A DNA stretch of 10,874 bases from the NCBI GenBank assembly GCA_913775215.1, contig CAJYKO010000245.1, forward strand, positions 1 to 10,874. Direction: 5' to 3'. Positions 1 to 6,734 of the stretch are shown here, in pieces. The translations under genes were made by a program, and so were the position numbers. This DNA comes from an uncultured Devosia sp. (GTDB lineage Bacteria > Pseudomonadota > Alphaproteobacteria > Rhizobiales > Devosiaceae). Below the pieces are notes generated by a model. That model saw only the letters and a list, made by a program, of their open reading frames with translations. It searched no databases and was not told the DNA's origin. The stretch's first letter is position 1. Every line of letters begins with the position of its first letter.

Positions 1-452
1 TCGCGCTGGATATCAACCCAGCTTTCGGCAAAGGCGCGGCATTCCTGGCGGAATTCCACCACCGGAACCTCGTTCTTGTCCTTGCCCTTGGCGCGGTACT
101 GCTCTTCGATCTTCCACTCGATCGGCAAGCCGTGGCAGTCCCAGCCGGGAATATAAGCCGCATTGTGCCCCAGCATCTGCATGGACCGGCTCACGAGGTC
201 CTTCAGCGTCTTGTTGAGCGCATGCCCGATATGGATATTGCCGTTCGCATAGGGCGGGCCGTCATGGAGGGTGAACAGCGGCCGATCCTTGGCCTGCTCG
301 CGATGCAGCGCATAAATATCCATGTCCTGCCAGCGCTTGAGCCAAATCGGCTCGCGATCGGGCAGGCCCGCGCGCATCGGAAACTCGGTTTCAGGCAGGA
401 AAAGCGTAGCCGAATAGTCTTTTTCGGTCACGCCGGAAGCGGTATCGGTCAT
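1..452 (-). CDS. ileS: Isoleucyl-tRNA synthetase, N-terminal part (cut by window edge)
   Basis: Cytoplasmic class I aminoacyl-tRNA synthetase that charges tRNA-Ile with isoleucine. Only the first 150 codons are present; the family is usually 900-1000 residues, so the editing domain, KMSKS loop and C-terminus lie beyond the left edge. Seen directly: the class I ATP-binding signature HIGH at residues 74-77 inside HDGPPYANGNIHIGHALNKT, then PGWDCHGLPIE at about 102-112, both typical of IleS. The start is ATG at 452. An in-frame ATG further upstream (506) runs into a TGA before reaching 452, so it cannot be used. No strong Shine-Dalgarno is visible. The gene lies 75 nt downstream of the glycosyltransferase-like gene on the same strand and could be co-transcribed with it or have its own promoter. 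Confidence 0.97.
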   Translation of the reverse strand, partial: MTDTASGVTEKDYSATLFLPETEFPMRAGLPDREPIWLKRWQDMDIYALHREQAKDRPLFTLHDGPPYANGNIHIGHALNKTLKDLVSRSMQMLGHNAAYIPGWDCHGLPIEWKIEEQYRAKGKDKNEVPVVEFRQECRAFAESWVDIQR

Positions 453-508
453 GGATCGGCGTTTCGTTCAGAACAATTGCGCGCCTTTTAGCAAGGCAGG
501 GCCCATGG

Positions 509-526
509 GGCAAAGGGTGATTTGCC
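509..526 (-). other. Small hairpin after glycosyltransferase stop
   Basis: A perfect inverted repeat with 6-bp arms (GGCAAA / TTTGCC, 6-nt loop) begins one base after the glycosyltransferase-like stop codon, in the 75-nt gap before ileS. On the minus strand it is followed by CCCC and not by a T run, so it does not look like a standard intrinsic terminator. It might be a 3'-end stabilising structure or simply chance. Confidence 0.25.
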
Positions 527-527
527 T

Positions 528-1709
528 TCAGCCAATCAGCGGCAGGAGCCGTCCGCGCGTGATGGCGCCGATGTCGCCGAAAAGATCATCCGCCAATCGC
601 ACGGCGACACTCCGCGCACGCGAAAATGCTGTTTCGTCGCGATAGGCCGCTTCGATCGCCCCCGCGATCTCGTCCGCACTCGTCATGCTGGGGCCGATAA
701 TACTGACCGGCGCCAGCGCTGCCGCCTTTCGGGCATGAAAAAGATGCTCGAGATGCTGCGGAATGGCAATTTGTCCAAGTCCCATGCCAAGCCCGAGGCA
801 GAGCGAACCATGCTGGCCCGAGTGGATCATCAACCGCGTGCGCTGACCGATATCGTCCACTGGCACTGGCGCAGGCTCGACCATGACGCCGGACGCCGCA
901 AAGCGCGCCTTCATTTCTTGATCTGCGCCGGGCAGGAACGCGCGCACCGGAACGGTGAGGCTGAGGACGGCATCGACCAGCGCGGCATTTTCGGTTTCGC
1001 TCGTCGAAAAATAGACAAAGACTTCTTCACCACTGCCGTCGGGTCGCGGCAGTTTTTCGTTGAGCGGCGGCAGCAGCGGCGTCTTTCTCATCTCGTCATA
1101 GGGATCAAGGCTTGCAATGGTGCGCGGCATGGCGCCTCCGCCGCTATAAATATCGGAGAGACGGTGCAGCGGCGCGGCGCCAAAATGCCGGAATGCGCGG
1201 TTTACCGCATAGAGCAGTTCGTCTTCATCATAGATCGAAAGGGCGTATTCAGGCAGCAGCACCGGAAAACGCTCGAGCCCGCTGGGCGGCACGGAATAGC
1301 CCGTCCCCACGGCAATGGAGGGTATGCCCGCAACAAGGGCTGCAAGTTGCGCGCAGGGCGCAAAGTCGGCCACGACCAAGCAAGATTTCCGGGCCTTGAT
1401 CACCTCCAGCCACCAGCCGATCTGCGTCATCAGAAATTCTGGATTCCAAAAATTGAGATCCCCCAGAAAATCCCCCCAGGTGGCGGTATGCGGATTGCCT
1501 CTTGCCTCCCGCCTTGACCGGTTTGGCCAAAGCCGGGCTCCGGGGAATACACCATCGCAAAAAGGCGCAATCTCTGCCGCATGTTCCGTGCGACAGAGAG
1601 CGGCATCGCAGATCGCTGCGGTGCCGAGCGCCTCCGCGATGACTTTCAAGGTCACCACATGGCCCCGTCCGGCACCGCCTTCCCAGGCAAGCAGAACACG
1701 CGGCGCCAT
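528..1709 (-). CDS. GT-B fold glycosyltransferase-like protein (UGT/MGT type)
   Basis: Probably a cytosolic transferase using a nucleotide-diphospho-sugar; acceptor unknown. The 393 residues match the usual length of family 1 GT-B enzymes. Seen: an N-terminal glycine-rich segment (WEGGAGRGH, residues 9-17) as in the acceptor domain of MurG/UGT enzymes; VVADFAP near 112-118 followed by a hydrophobic AGIPSIAVGTG strand; and a C-terminal donor-site region, IHSGQHGSLCLGLGMG at about 295-310, then P-x-x-LEHLFHARK near 317-328, the counterpart of the H-x-G...P...DQ segment of UGTs. There is no signal peptide or membrane segment. The start is ATG at 1709, only 3 nt after the stop of the proline-rich gene (TGA-gcg-ATG), so translation is probably coupled. 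No clear Shine-Dalgarno is seen. The fold assignment is strong; the substrate cannot be named. Confidence 0.82.
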   Translation of the reverse strand: MAPRVLLAWEGGAGRGHVVTLKVIAEALGTAAICDAALCRTEHAAEIAPFCDGVFPGARLWPNRSRREARGNPHTATWGDFLGDLNFWNPEFLMTQIGWWLEVIKARKSCLVVADFAPCAQLAALVAGIPSIAVGTGYSVPPSGLERFPVLLPEYALSIYDEDELLYAVNRAFRHFGAAPLHRLSDIYSGGGAMPRTIASLDPYDEMRKTPLLPPLNEKLPRPDGSGEEVFVYFSTSETENAALVDAVLSLTVPVRAFLPGADQEMKARFAASGVMVEPAPVPVDDIGQRTRLMIHSGQHGSLCLGLGMGLGQIAIPQHLEHLFHARKAAALAPVSIIGPSMTSADEIAGAIEAAYRDETAFSRARSVAVRLADDLFGDIGAITRGRLLPLIG

Positions 1710-1712
1710 CGC

Positions 1713-2108
1713 TCAGAGGGCGTAACAAGCGCCGCATGCACAAGGATCGGGTGCCGGCGGTGGCGGCGGTGGCGGCTCGACAACCGGGGGCGGTGGCGGC
1801 TCGGCCACAACGACCGGCGGCACCGGCGGCGCTGGGGGCGCTGGGGGCGCGGGAGGAGCTGGCGACGCCACTGGCTGAGTGTCGCTGCCCCCTGTCGACT
1901 GGATAGACCCAAACGGCCCGGGCACCCGGTTCGGCTGGCAGTTGGCCTTATGGTCGGCGGGCGAACTCAGCATCATGTCGAGGCATTCGAAAAAATGGTG
2001 CACCTCGCGGCGCACATTCTCGACGGCATAGCTCGGCACCGTGCTGACGCTGGCCAGCAACATGCCCATGAGCCAGGCATATGGCCTGTGCTTTCTTCTC
2101 AAAATCAT
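1713..2108 (-). CDS. Exported proline-rich hypothetical protein with C-terminal CxCxxC
   Basis: 131 residues, not recognised as a named family. Seen: a basic start (RRKHR, residues 4-8), a hydrophobic stretch 11-24 and a signal-peptidase-like site SYA|VE near 28/29, so export is likely. A short mature head of about 50 residues (with Cys42 and Cys57) is followed by a proline-rich tail from about 79 to 122, made of APP repeats and then runs of five and seven prolines. The protein ends with a cysteine cluster C123-A-C125-G-A-C128 three residues before the C-terminus. The start is ATG at 2108 with GGGAG 9 nt upstream. It is first in a two-gene unit with the glycosyltransferase-like gene and diverges from the LuxR-type regulator. 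The tail could span the periplasm or cell wall, and the cysteines could bind metal or form disulfides; both are inferences. Confidence 0.75.
   Translation of the reverse strand: MILRRKHRPYAWLMGMLLASVSTVPSYAVENVRREVHHFFECLDMMLSSPADHKANCQPNRVPGPFGSIQSTGGSDTQPVASPAPPAPPAPPAPPVPPVVVAEPPPPPVVEPPPPPPPAPDPCACGACYAL
1743..1874 (-). repeat. Proline-codon repeat tract (G-rich on plus strand)
   Basis: This segment encodes the proline-rich tail (about residues 79-122) of the exported protein. The minus strand is a chain of imperfect GCGCCCCCA/CCG-type codon repeats; the plus strand is very G-rich, with runs of five G near 1787 and 1834-1847. Such tracts are prone to slippage, so the number of repeats may vary between strains. 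Confidence 0.7.
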
Positions 2109-2169
2109 CGTTTAGCACTCCCGCTCCGGGACGAGCCTTTGCTTGACGCAGCGGCGGTCGCCCCTTCGA

Positions 2170-2198
2170 TTGACCGGAGTTTTTTATTGGCCCATGCT
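2170..2198 (+). promoter_or_regulatory. Possible promoter for the LuxR-type gene
   Basis: TTGACC (2170-2175) matches five of six bases of the -35 consensus. At 17-bp spacing lies CATGCT (2193-2198), a poor -10 with three matches. Another TTGACG lies at 2143-2148. The element sits in the 132-bp divergent region and would place transcription start just before the dyad at 2207-2226. Weak evidence. Confidence 0.25.
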
Positions 2199-2206
2199 GG
2201 CGCTGA

Positions 2207-2226
2207 CATCGAACAGACGTTCGATG
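2207..2226 (+). promoter_or_regulatory. 20-bp dyad upstream of LuxR-type regulator
   Basis: A perfect inverted repeat: arms CATCGAAC (2207-2214) and GTTCGATG (2219-2226) separated by AGAC. It ends one base before the GCGGAG Shine-Dalgarno of the LuxR-type gene and 14 nt before its ATG. A 20-bp dyad is a typical operator size for LuxR/GerE regulators, so autoregulation is plausible; as RNA it would form a hairpin abutting the ribosome binding site. The symmetry is certain; the function is inference. Confidence 0.5.
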
Positions 2227-2240
2227 CGGAGCCTCGCCCA

Positions 2241-3317
2241 ATGGCTGACATCGACGCAATCATCGGGACCATAAGGCAGGCCGCCGAGGACGATGCGGCT
2301 TGGCCCGGCATGCTGGAGCGAATGTCCGACTATCTCGGTGTCGTTGAAGCAACTCTTGGCGGTGGTAATACCGGAAAACCGCCCGAAATGGTTGCACCGC
2401 GCACCGATCCCGTTCAGATCGCCCGGTATTTTTCGACCTACGCCCCACGCAATTCGCTCATGCGGACCATGCTGGCCCAAATTCCAGGCCAACTCGTAGT
2501 CGATGAGGCCATCCCCGGCTTCGAGAGTTTCGTCAAAGACAGTTTTTATAACGAGTGGTGCGTCCCTCAAGGCTACCGTCGCGCCGCGGGTCTCGTCCTC
2601 ACCACGCAAAATGGCTGGGCGGGCGTGTTGATGCTCAATTCCCGCGCCCCGCTCGAAACCGAGCAAATCGCGCGGTTCCAAGCCATTTTGCCCAATGTCC
2701 AGCAGGCACTCGAGACTAATACACTGTTGCGCCGGTTCAGTGGCTTGGCCCGGTCGAGTCTCGATGTCCTTGATCTGTCTGGCCAGGCAGCCATCCTGCT
2801 CGACAGTCGTGGCCTTTTGCTCGACGCCAATTCAGGCGCTGCTGCGCTTTTGGAAAGCGGTCGCCTTATTCTCCGCCAGCGCCGGCTTGGCTGTGCCGAT
2901 ATAGCGGCAGACCGGCGCCTATCGCGCTTGCTTACCCTTTGCCTTTCCGCGCCAGATCATAGTTCCGGTGGGCGGCTAGATGTTCCGACGCCGCAGGGTG
3001 TTCTCGCAGTGCACTGTGCGCCCTATCCGGGCGGCCGGCTCTTTCCTTCGGCTAGACGGCCCGCCGTGATCGTCATCATCACAGATCCAGCGCAAAAGCT
3101 GCGCCAAAGACTCTCAACTTTGCGCCAGAAATTCGGCCTCACCGACGCTGAGGGCGAACTGACGCTGGCACTGGTGGAAACCGGCAGCCGCAAGAGCGCA
3201 GCCGCAAACCGCGGCGTGTCCGATGCGACCGCACGGGCGCAACTGACCAGCATTTTCGACAAGACCGGCGTGCGACGGCAGACCGATCTCGTCCGTCTGG
3301 TCCTTGAAAGCGATTAG
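2241..3317 (+). CDS. LuxR-type (GerE HTH) transcriptional regulator
   Basis: A 358-residue DNA-binding regulator. The last 60 or so residues (about 298-358) form a GerE/LuxR-type helix-turn-helix: FGLTDAEGELTLALVETG, then NRGVSDATARAQLTSIFDKTG and RRQTDLVRLV, the pattern seen in many rhizobial CsgD-like regulators. The middle (about 165-285) looks PAS-like (AAILLDSRGLLLDANSGAAALL); the first 160 residues resemble no domain I can name, and no AHL-binding or receiver domain is evident. The start is ATG at 2241, supported by GGAG at 2228-2231 (9-nt spacing). The open frame continues further upstream but there it runs antisense to the proline-rich gene. The gene diverges from the proline-rich/glycosyltransferase pair, its likeliest target along with itself. 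Its TAG overlaps the TAA of convergent ribF by four bases in total. Confidence 0.88.
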   Translation: MADIDAIIGTIRQAAEDDAAWPGMLERMSDYLGVVEATLGGGNTGKPPEMVAPRTDPVQIARYFSTYAPRNSLMRTMLAQIPGQLVVDEAIPGFESFVKDSFYNEWCVPQGYRRAAGLVLTTQNGWAGVLMLNSRAPLETEQIARFQAILPNVQQALETNTLLRRFSGLARSSLDVLDLSGQAAILLDSRGLLLDANSGAAALLESGRLILRQRRLGCADIAADRRLSRLLTLCLSAPDHSSGGRLDVPTPQGVLAVHCAPYPGGRLFPSARRPAVIVIITDPAQKLRQRLSTLRQKFGLTDAEGELTLALVETGSRKSAAANRGVSDATARAQLTSIFDKTGVRRQTDLVRLVLESD

Positions 3318-4288
3318 CCGAAAAAGCCCAGATGCGTGTCCAGCGCCCCCAGCGGGCCGCATTCCGCAATCATCGTCCGCGCCTTGCGGCTATCGCGGTC
3401 CATGGCTGCAATCAGATCATCAAGGCCCTTGAACACTTCCTGCCCGCGGATATGCCCGACGAGCGCCACCGAAATGGTCTGGCCGTAGAGATCGCCGTCG
3501 AAATCGAAGAGATGCGTTTCAAACGGCGGCCGATGATTATTGAACATCGGCTTGCCATAGGCAGCCACGCCATCGAGCAAATGCCGGCCCACCTTGGCGC
3601 GAACCGCATAAACCCCCTGCGCCAGCTGAAACCCATCAGGGGTCACCGTATTGGCCGTCGGATAGCCAAGCTCCCGCCCGCGTTGGTCCCCCTGCACCAC
3701 GCAGCCATCGAAAAACCAGTGATAGCCGAGGAGCCGATTGGCCGCCGTCACCGCGCCCTCGGACAAAGCCGCGCGGATGCGCGAGGATGAAATCGGCTCG
3801 TCCGCCTCATCGACGAGATCGAGCGTCTCCACCGCAAAGCCGCGCACAGCGCCCTGCTCGCGCAAAAAGGCCGGCGTACCGCGGCGCTGGCGGCCGAAAT
3901 GGAAATCGGAGCCAATGATGACGCCGCGCACACCCAGCGCCTCGACCAGCACGTCGGCGACGAAACTCTCCGCTTCGATCTGCGAAAACGCCGTATCGAA
4001 GGGCAGGATGATGATCCCGTCGAGCCCCAGCGCCTCGGCCAGCCTCGCCTTGGCATCGCCCAGCGTCAGCCGGAACATGAAGGGTGCCGGCGCAAAGACA
4101 TCGCGCGGATGCGGCTCGAAGGTCAGGATCAGCGCCGGCACGCCAGCCGCCGAAGCGCGCTCGCGCAGGGCCGCGATAACCTTCTGATGCCCGCGATGCA
4201 TGCCGTCGAAATTGCCGATCGCCACATAGGCGCCCTTCAGCCTCGCGGGGAGCCCGGCATAATCGGACAGGCGAACAAACGTGCTCAT
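3314..4288 (-). CDS. ribF: Bifunctional riboflavin kinase / FAD synthetase
   Basis: Makes FMN from riboflavin and ATP, then FAD from FMN and ATP, in the cytoplasm. The length is 324 residues, normal for bacterial RibF. The N-terminal FAD synthetase (nucleotidyltransferase) domain shows AIGNFDGMHRGH with the HxxH pair at 31/34, GSDFHFGRQRRG at about 126-137 and ISSSRIR at 166-172. The C-terminal riboflavin kinase domain shows GRELGYPTAN with PTAN at 210-213 and FETHLFDFDGDLYG (likely catalytic Glu257). The open frame extends to 4483, but the start chosen is ATG at 4288, giving the canonical MSTFVRL...KGAYVAIGNFDG N-terminus. It begins one base after the HAD stop (TGA-C-ATG), indicating translational coupling. 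Confidence 0.98.
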   Translation of the reverse strand: MSTFVRLSDYAGLPARLKGAYVAIGNFDGMHRGHQKVIAALRERASAAGVPALILTFEPHPRDVFAPAPFMFRLTLGDAKARLAEALGLDGIIILPFDTAFSQIEAESFVADVLVEALGVRGVIIGSDFHFGRQRRGTPAFLREQGAVRGFAVETLDLVDEADEPISSSRIRAALSEGAVTAANRLLGYHWFFDGCVVQGDQRGRELGYPTANTVTPDGFQLAQGVYAVRAKVGRHLLDGVAAYGKPMFNNHRPPFETHLFDFDGDLYGQTISVALVGHIRGQEVFKGLDDLIAAMDRDSRKARTMIAECGPLGALDTHLGFFG

Positions 4289-4289
4289 G

Positions 4290-5168
4290 TCACGCAGACC
4301 AGGACAGACGCGGCAGGAAGCCGGCAACCCGCGCGCGGCTCGGTGCCACGAGATCGGCAATCGCCTGCGGATCGGGCTTGCCGAAAGCATCGAGCTCGGC
4401 CGCATGGATCGAGCCGGTGATAAAAAGGAGATCGATCCCGAACTGCGCCGCACCCGTCGCGTCGGTGCGCACGCTGTCGCCAATCGCCAGCACGCGGCTT
4501 TTGTCGAGCGCCTTGCCTGCGGCCAGTTCCGCCAAGCGGAACGCCTCTTCGTAAATCGGCTGATAGGGCTTGCCCGCCATCAGCACCATGCCGCCCATGG
4601 CCGCATAGAGATCGCCGAGCGCGCCACCGCAATAAATGATCTGGTCGCCGTGTTCCACCACCCGGTCGGGATTGGCGCAGATCATCGGCAGCTTTCGCGA
4701 GAGCCAGAATTTGGCGCGTTCGCGATACATTTCTGGCGTGTCGTCATCGGTGTCGAGATCGGTGACGACGACCACTTCGGCCTCTTCGGGCCCCGTGCGC
4801 TTGAGATCAAACCCGTCGTAGAGCGCATCGTCCTCGGTTTTCGGCCCCACATGGTGGATCGCCTTGCCCCGATACTTTGAAATCATCGTCCGCGTCGCAT
4901 CGCCCGAGGAGACGATGGCGTCATAAGCTTCGCGCGGCACCTTGAGCCGATCGAGCATGGCCACGATCGGCGGCGACGGCCGCGGCGCATTGGTGATCAG
5001 CACCACCTTGCCGCCCGCGCGCCGATATTCCACCAGCGCTTCGACCGCCTCGGGAAAGGCGGAAACGCCATTGTGGATGACACCCCACACATCGCTCAAG
5101 ACCGCATCATAGCGCCCCGCAAGATCGGCAAGGCCGGAAATGATGGGCAAAGGCGCTGACGCGGACAT
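4290..5168 (-). CDS. HAD superfamily class IIA hydrolase (TIGR01459-like)
   Basis: A 292-residue cytosolic haloacid dehalogenase-type protein of the NagD-like class IIA group; substrate unknown. Motif I is LSDVWGV with the predicted nucleophile Asp26; the usual second Asp is Trp28, a replacement I recall as characteristic of this alphaproteobacterial family. Motif II is LITNA (Thr59-Asn60), motif III Lys200 in AGKPYQPIYEEA, and motif IV IGDSVRTDATGA (Asp231, Asp236). The class IIA cap lies between motifs II and III. The start is ATG at 5168 with GGGAAG 9 nt upstream. It is coupled to ribF by a one-base gap, which suggests a role in flavin or phosphate-ester turnover (for example hydrolysing a flavin-pathway phosphate); that is inference. 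The EAL gene lies 89 nt upstream on the same strand. Confidence 0.92.
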   Translation of the reverse strand: MSASAPLPIISGLADLAGRYDAVLSDVWGVIHNGVSAFPEAVEALVEYRRAGGKVVLITNAPRPSPPIVAMLDRLKVPREAYDAIVSSGDATRTMISKYRGKAIHHVGPKTEDDALYDGFDLKRTGPEEAEVVVVTDLDTDDDTPEMYRERAKFWLSRKLPMICANPDRVVEHGDQIIYCGGALGDLYAAMGGMVLMAGKPYQPIYEEAFRLAELAAGKALDKSRVLAIGDSVRTDATGAAQFGIDLLFITGSIHAAELDAFGKPDPQAIADLVAPSRARVAGFLPRLSWSA

Positions 5169-5231
5169 GGGCTGGAACTTCCCGTATTATTGTTCTCGTC
5201 CGCTATGGGACAAATTACGCCGCCCAATCAA

Positions 5232-5252
5232 GCCCGAAAGACAAACCCGGGC
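5232..5252 (-). terminator. Weak hairpin after the EAL gene
   Basis: GCCCG and CGGGC arms 11 nt apart lie just downstream of the EAL stop on the minus strand, followed by TTGATT. The stem is only 5 bp and the T-run is poor, so transcription may well continue into the HAD-ribF pair. Confidence 0.22.
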
Positions 5253-5257
5253 CGATT

Positions 5258-6544
5258 TCAGACCTCGGCGCGGCGGCGCTGTGTTGCCGCCGGCTGCGGT
5301 ACGACCGTGCGGGCCGGCTCAAGCAACAGGTCCTGTCGCACAGGCCCGGCCGGGGCGATATGATTGCCCTGCACCAGCATGATTTCATTGTCGAGCAGCT
5401 CGACGATCTGGCGCTCGTCGGCAACCCCGGTCGCCAGGAGCGTCATGTCAAATCGGCCCACATAGCTCGCGATATCGGAGAGGTGGAAATCGGTATAGAC
5501 CTCGGGCGAGGCAATAAGCCGTGCCGCATTGACGCGGATCGAGCGCACGCCGATCTCGGACAACTCGGTGAAATTGAGCCGCAGCGAGCTCGCGTAGGAA
5601 AGCGAAAAGCCTGCGCCGCGGCGCTGGATCGCCTGCAGCGCCGGCCGCGCCTTTTGCAGCAGCGTCTGGAAATCCAATTCTGGAATGGTGAAGACCAGAT
5701 TGGTCGCAATGACGCGGTTGGCGTCGAGAATGGCGAGCACCTGTTCCATTGACGCGCTATCGCGCAGGGTCGCGGCGCTCAGCGGAATAAAGAGCGAAAT
5801 CGACTGGCCGCCCGTGCGCGCCCGGCGTGCAATGGCGACAGCCTCGTTGAGCGCCATGCCCTCGATGCGCTGCACGACGTCCTCGCCACCCTCGCGCGGC
5901 ATGAAATCGTCGGGATCGCTAAAATCGCCATCTTCCAGCATCAGGCGCGGCACGAGATCATATCCGGCTGCGCGGCGCTGCGGCAGTCGGGCTACTGGCT
6001 GGATGTGATAGACGAGGTGCTTGTCGGCTAGCGCCTGGCGCACCACTTCGAGCGGCAGGACCGGATCGGCGCGATCATCGATCACCGTCTTTGGCTGTGG
6101 CTGGGGACGCGCGCTTTCGCCGTTGAACCGCTCGGCATGGCCATTATGGATTGCCGGTGGCGCCGCGACGCTTTTTTCCTCGATTTCCGCCACGGCCTCG
6201 GCCACCTGGCGGATCACCGTGCCGAGAACCGAAATATCGGCCTCAATGGTTTCGAGCCGCTGGCCTGGATTGAGTTCGGACAGCGCATTAATCCGGCGCC
6301 CGAGAACCGAGCCCGCCTGCGCGTCGGTCGCCAGCAGGCGCGAAAGATCTTCGATGCCACGTTCGAGCCGGCGCTCGGCGCGCAGCCGCAAGCGGCGCTC
6401 CATCACGAGTGCGCCAATGCAGAGAGCCACGAGAGCAACCAGGATCGCTTCTGCCAGGGTAAAGGCGAGGCCAAAATAGGCCGCCGCACCCAGAGCAATT
6501 CCGGCAACAGCGATAAACAGATAGACGAGGGCCTGCATTGGCAT
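5258..6544 (-). CDS. Membrane-anchored degenerate EAL-domain protein (TipF-like)
   Basis: 428 residues. Seen: two N-terminal hydrophobic helices (about 4-24 and 29-47), a basic charged segment with coiled-coil character (about 50-125), a linker, and an EAL-type domain (about 162-405). QP at 182-183 and SSLRLNF fit the EAL fold, but catalytic positions are lost: EAL reads DLV (196-198), the Asn of NLS is Pro254, the DDFG pair is absent near 312-316, the catalytic Lys is Arg337, and AEGVE reads ATGVA (371-375). It should therefore not hydrolyse cyclic-di-GMP and may act as a receptor or scaffold. The architecture (two membrane helices, coiled coil, degenerate EAL) matches Caulobacter TipF, a flagellar assembly factor; orthology is inference. 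Two start codons, 6544 and 6538, are equally likely; an in-frame TAA lies at 6551-6553. It diverges from the sigma54 response regulator. Confidence 0.85.
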   Translation of the reverse strand: MPMQALVYLFIAVAGIALGAAAYFGLAFTLAEAILVALVALCIGALVMERRLRLRAERRLERGIEDLSRLLATDAQAGSVLGRRINALSELNPGQRLETIEADISVLGTVIRQVAEAVAEIEEKSVAAPPAIHNGHAERFNGESARPQPQPKTVIDDRADPVLPLEVVRQALADKHLVYHIQPVARLPQRRAAGYDLVPRLMLEDGDFSDPDDFMPREGGEDVVQRIEGMALNEAVAIARRARTGGQSISLFIPLSAATLRDSASMEQVLAILDANRVIATNLVFTIPELDFQTLLQKARPALQAIQRRGAGFSLSYASSLRLNFTELSEIGVRSIRVNAARLIASPEVYTDFHLSDIASYVGRFDMTLLATGVADERQIVELLDNEIMLVQGNHIAPAGPVRQDLLLEPARTVVPQPAATQRRRAEV

Positions 6545-6734
6545 CCCAGGTTAATGAATAGTGGCCAAGATTCGACGTCCCGTCATAGCATCGCCTCTGT
6601 GACGGAAAAAGCACTGAGACGCGATCGGTGGGGTTAAGAACGGATTATTTACCCTGTTCGCCAACAATCGCCACAAACGTCAGAGCCGGTTCGAATCCCT
6701 CCGAACCTGCAACCAAGCTCAGGAAAAGAGTTTA
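6545..6734. promoter_or_regulatory. Divergent upstream region: CtrA-like box, GANTC sites, inverted repeat
   Basis: This 190-bp non-coding region serves the EAL gene (left) and the response regulator (right). TTAA-N7-TTAT at 6634-6648 differs by one base from the CtrA box TTAA-N7-TTAA. GANTC, the CcrM methylation target in Alphaproteobacteria, occurs at 6569-6573 and 6693-6697. An inverted repeat GGTTCG / CGAACC with an 8-nt loop spans 6688-6707 and encloses the second GANTC. No convincing sigma70 or sigma54 promoter was found. The sites are seen; their use is inference. Confidence 0.45.

Noticed and set aside
522..1517. 331-residue plus-strand open frame
   Set aside because: Shadow of the glycosyltransferase-like gene on the other strand; composition is Arg/His-rich with no domain.
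1783..1855. G-quadruplex in the G-rich plus strand
   Set aside because: Only three runs of three or more G lie close together, so the canonical four-tract motif is not met; codon repeats for proline explain the bias.
1581..2240. Long plus-strand N-terminal extension of the LuxR-type frame
   Set aside because: It runs antisense to the glycosyltransferase start and the proline-rich gene, is low-complexity Arg-rich, and a good Shine-Dalgarno supports ATG at 2241.
4289..4483. Upstream extension of the ribF frame
   Set aside because: It overlaps the HAD C-terminus and adds sequence unlike RibF; the coupled ATG at 4288 gives the family N-terminus.
5186..5213. Minus-strand promoter TTGTCC - 16 nt - AATAAT upstream of the HAD gene
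   Set aside because: The implied transcription start would fall inside the Shine-Dalgarno of the HAD gene, so it is unlikely to drive normal translation.
6288..6614. 108-residue minus-strand open frame over the EAL start
   Set aside because: Out-of-frame shadow of the EAL N-terminus without family features.
6681..6715. tRNA-like TTCGAATCC T-loop followed by a stretch ending in AACCA
   Set aside because: The T-stem does not pair over five bases and no upstream AGGTTCG-like acceptor strand exists in 6600-6690; it is better explained as a short inverted repeat.
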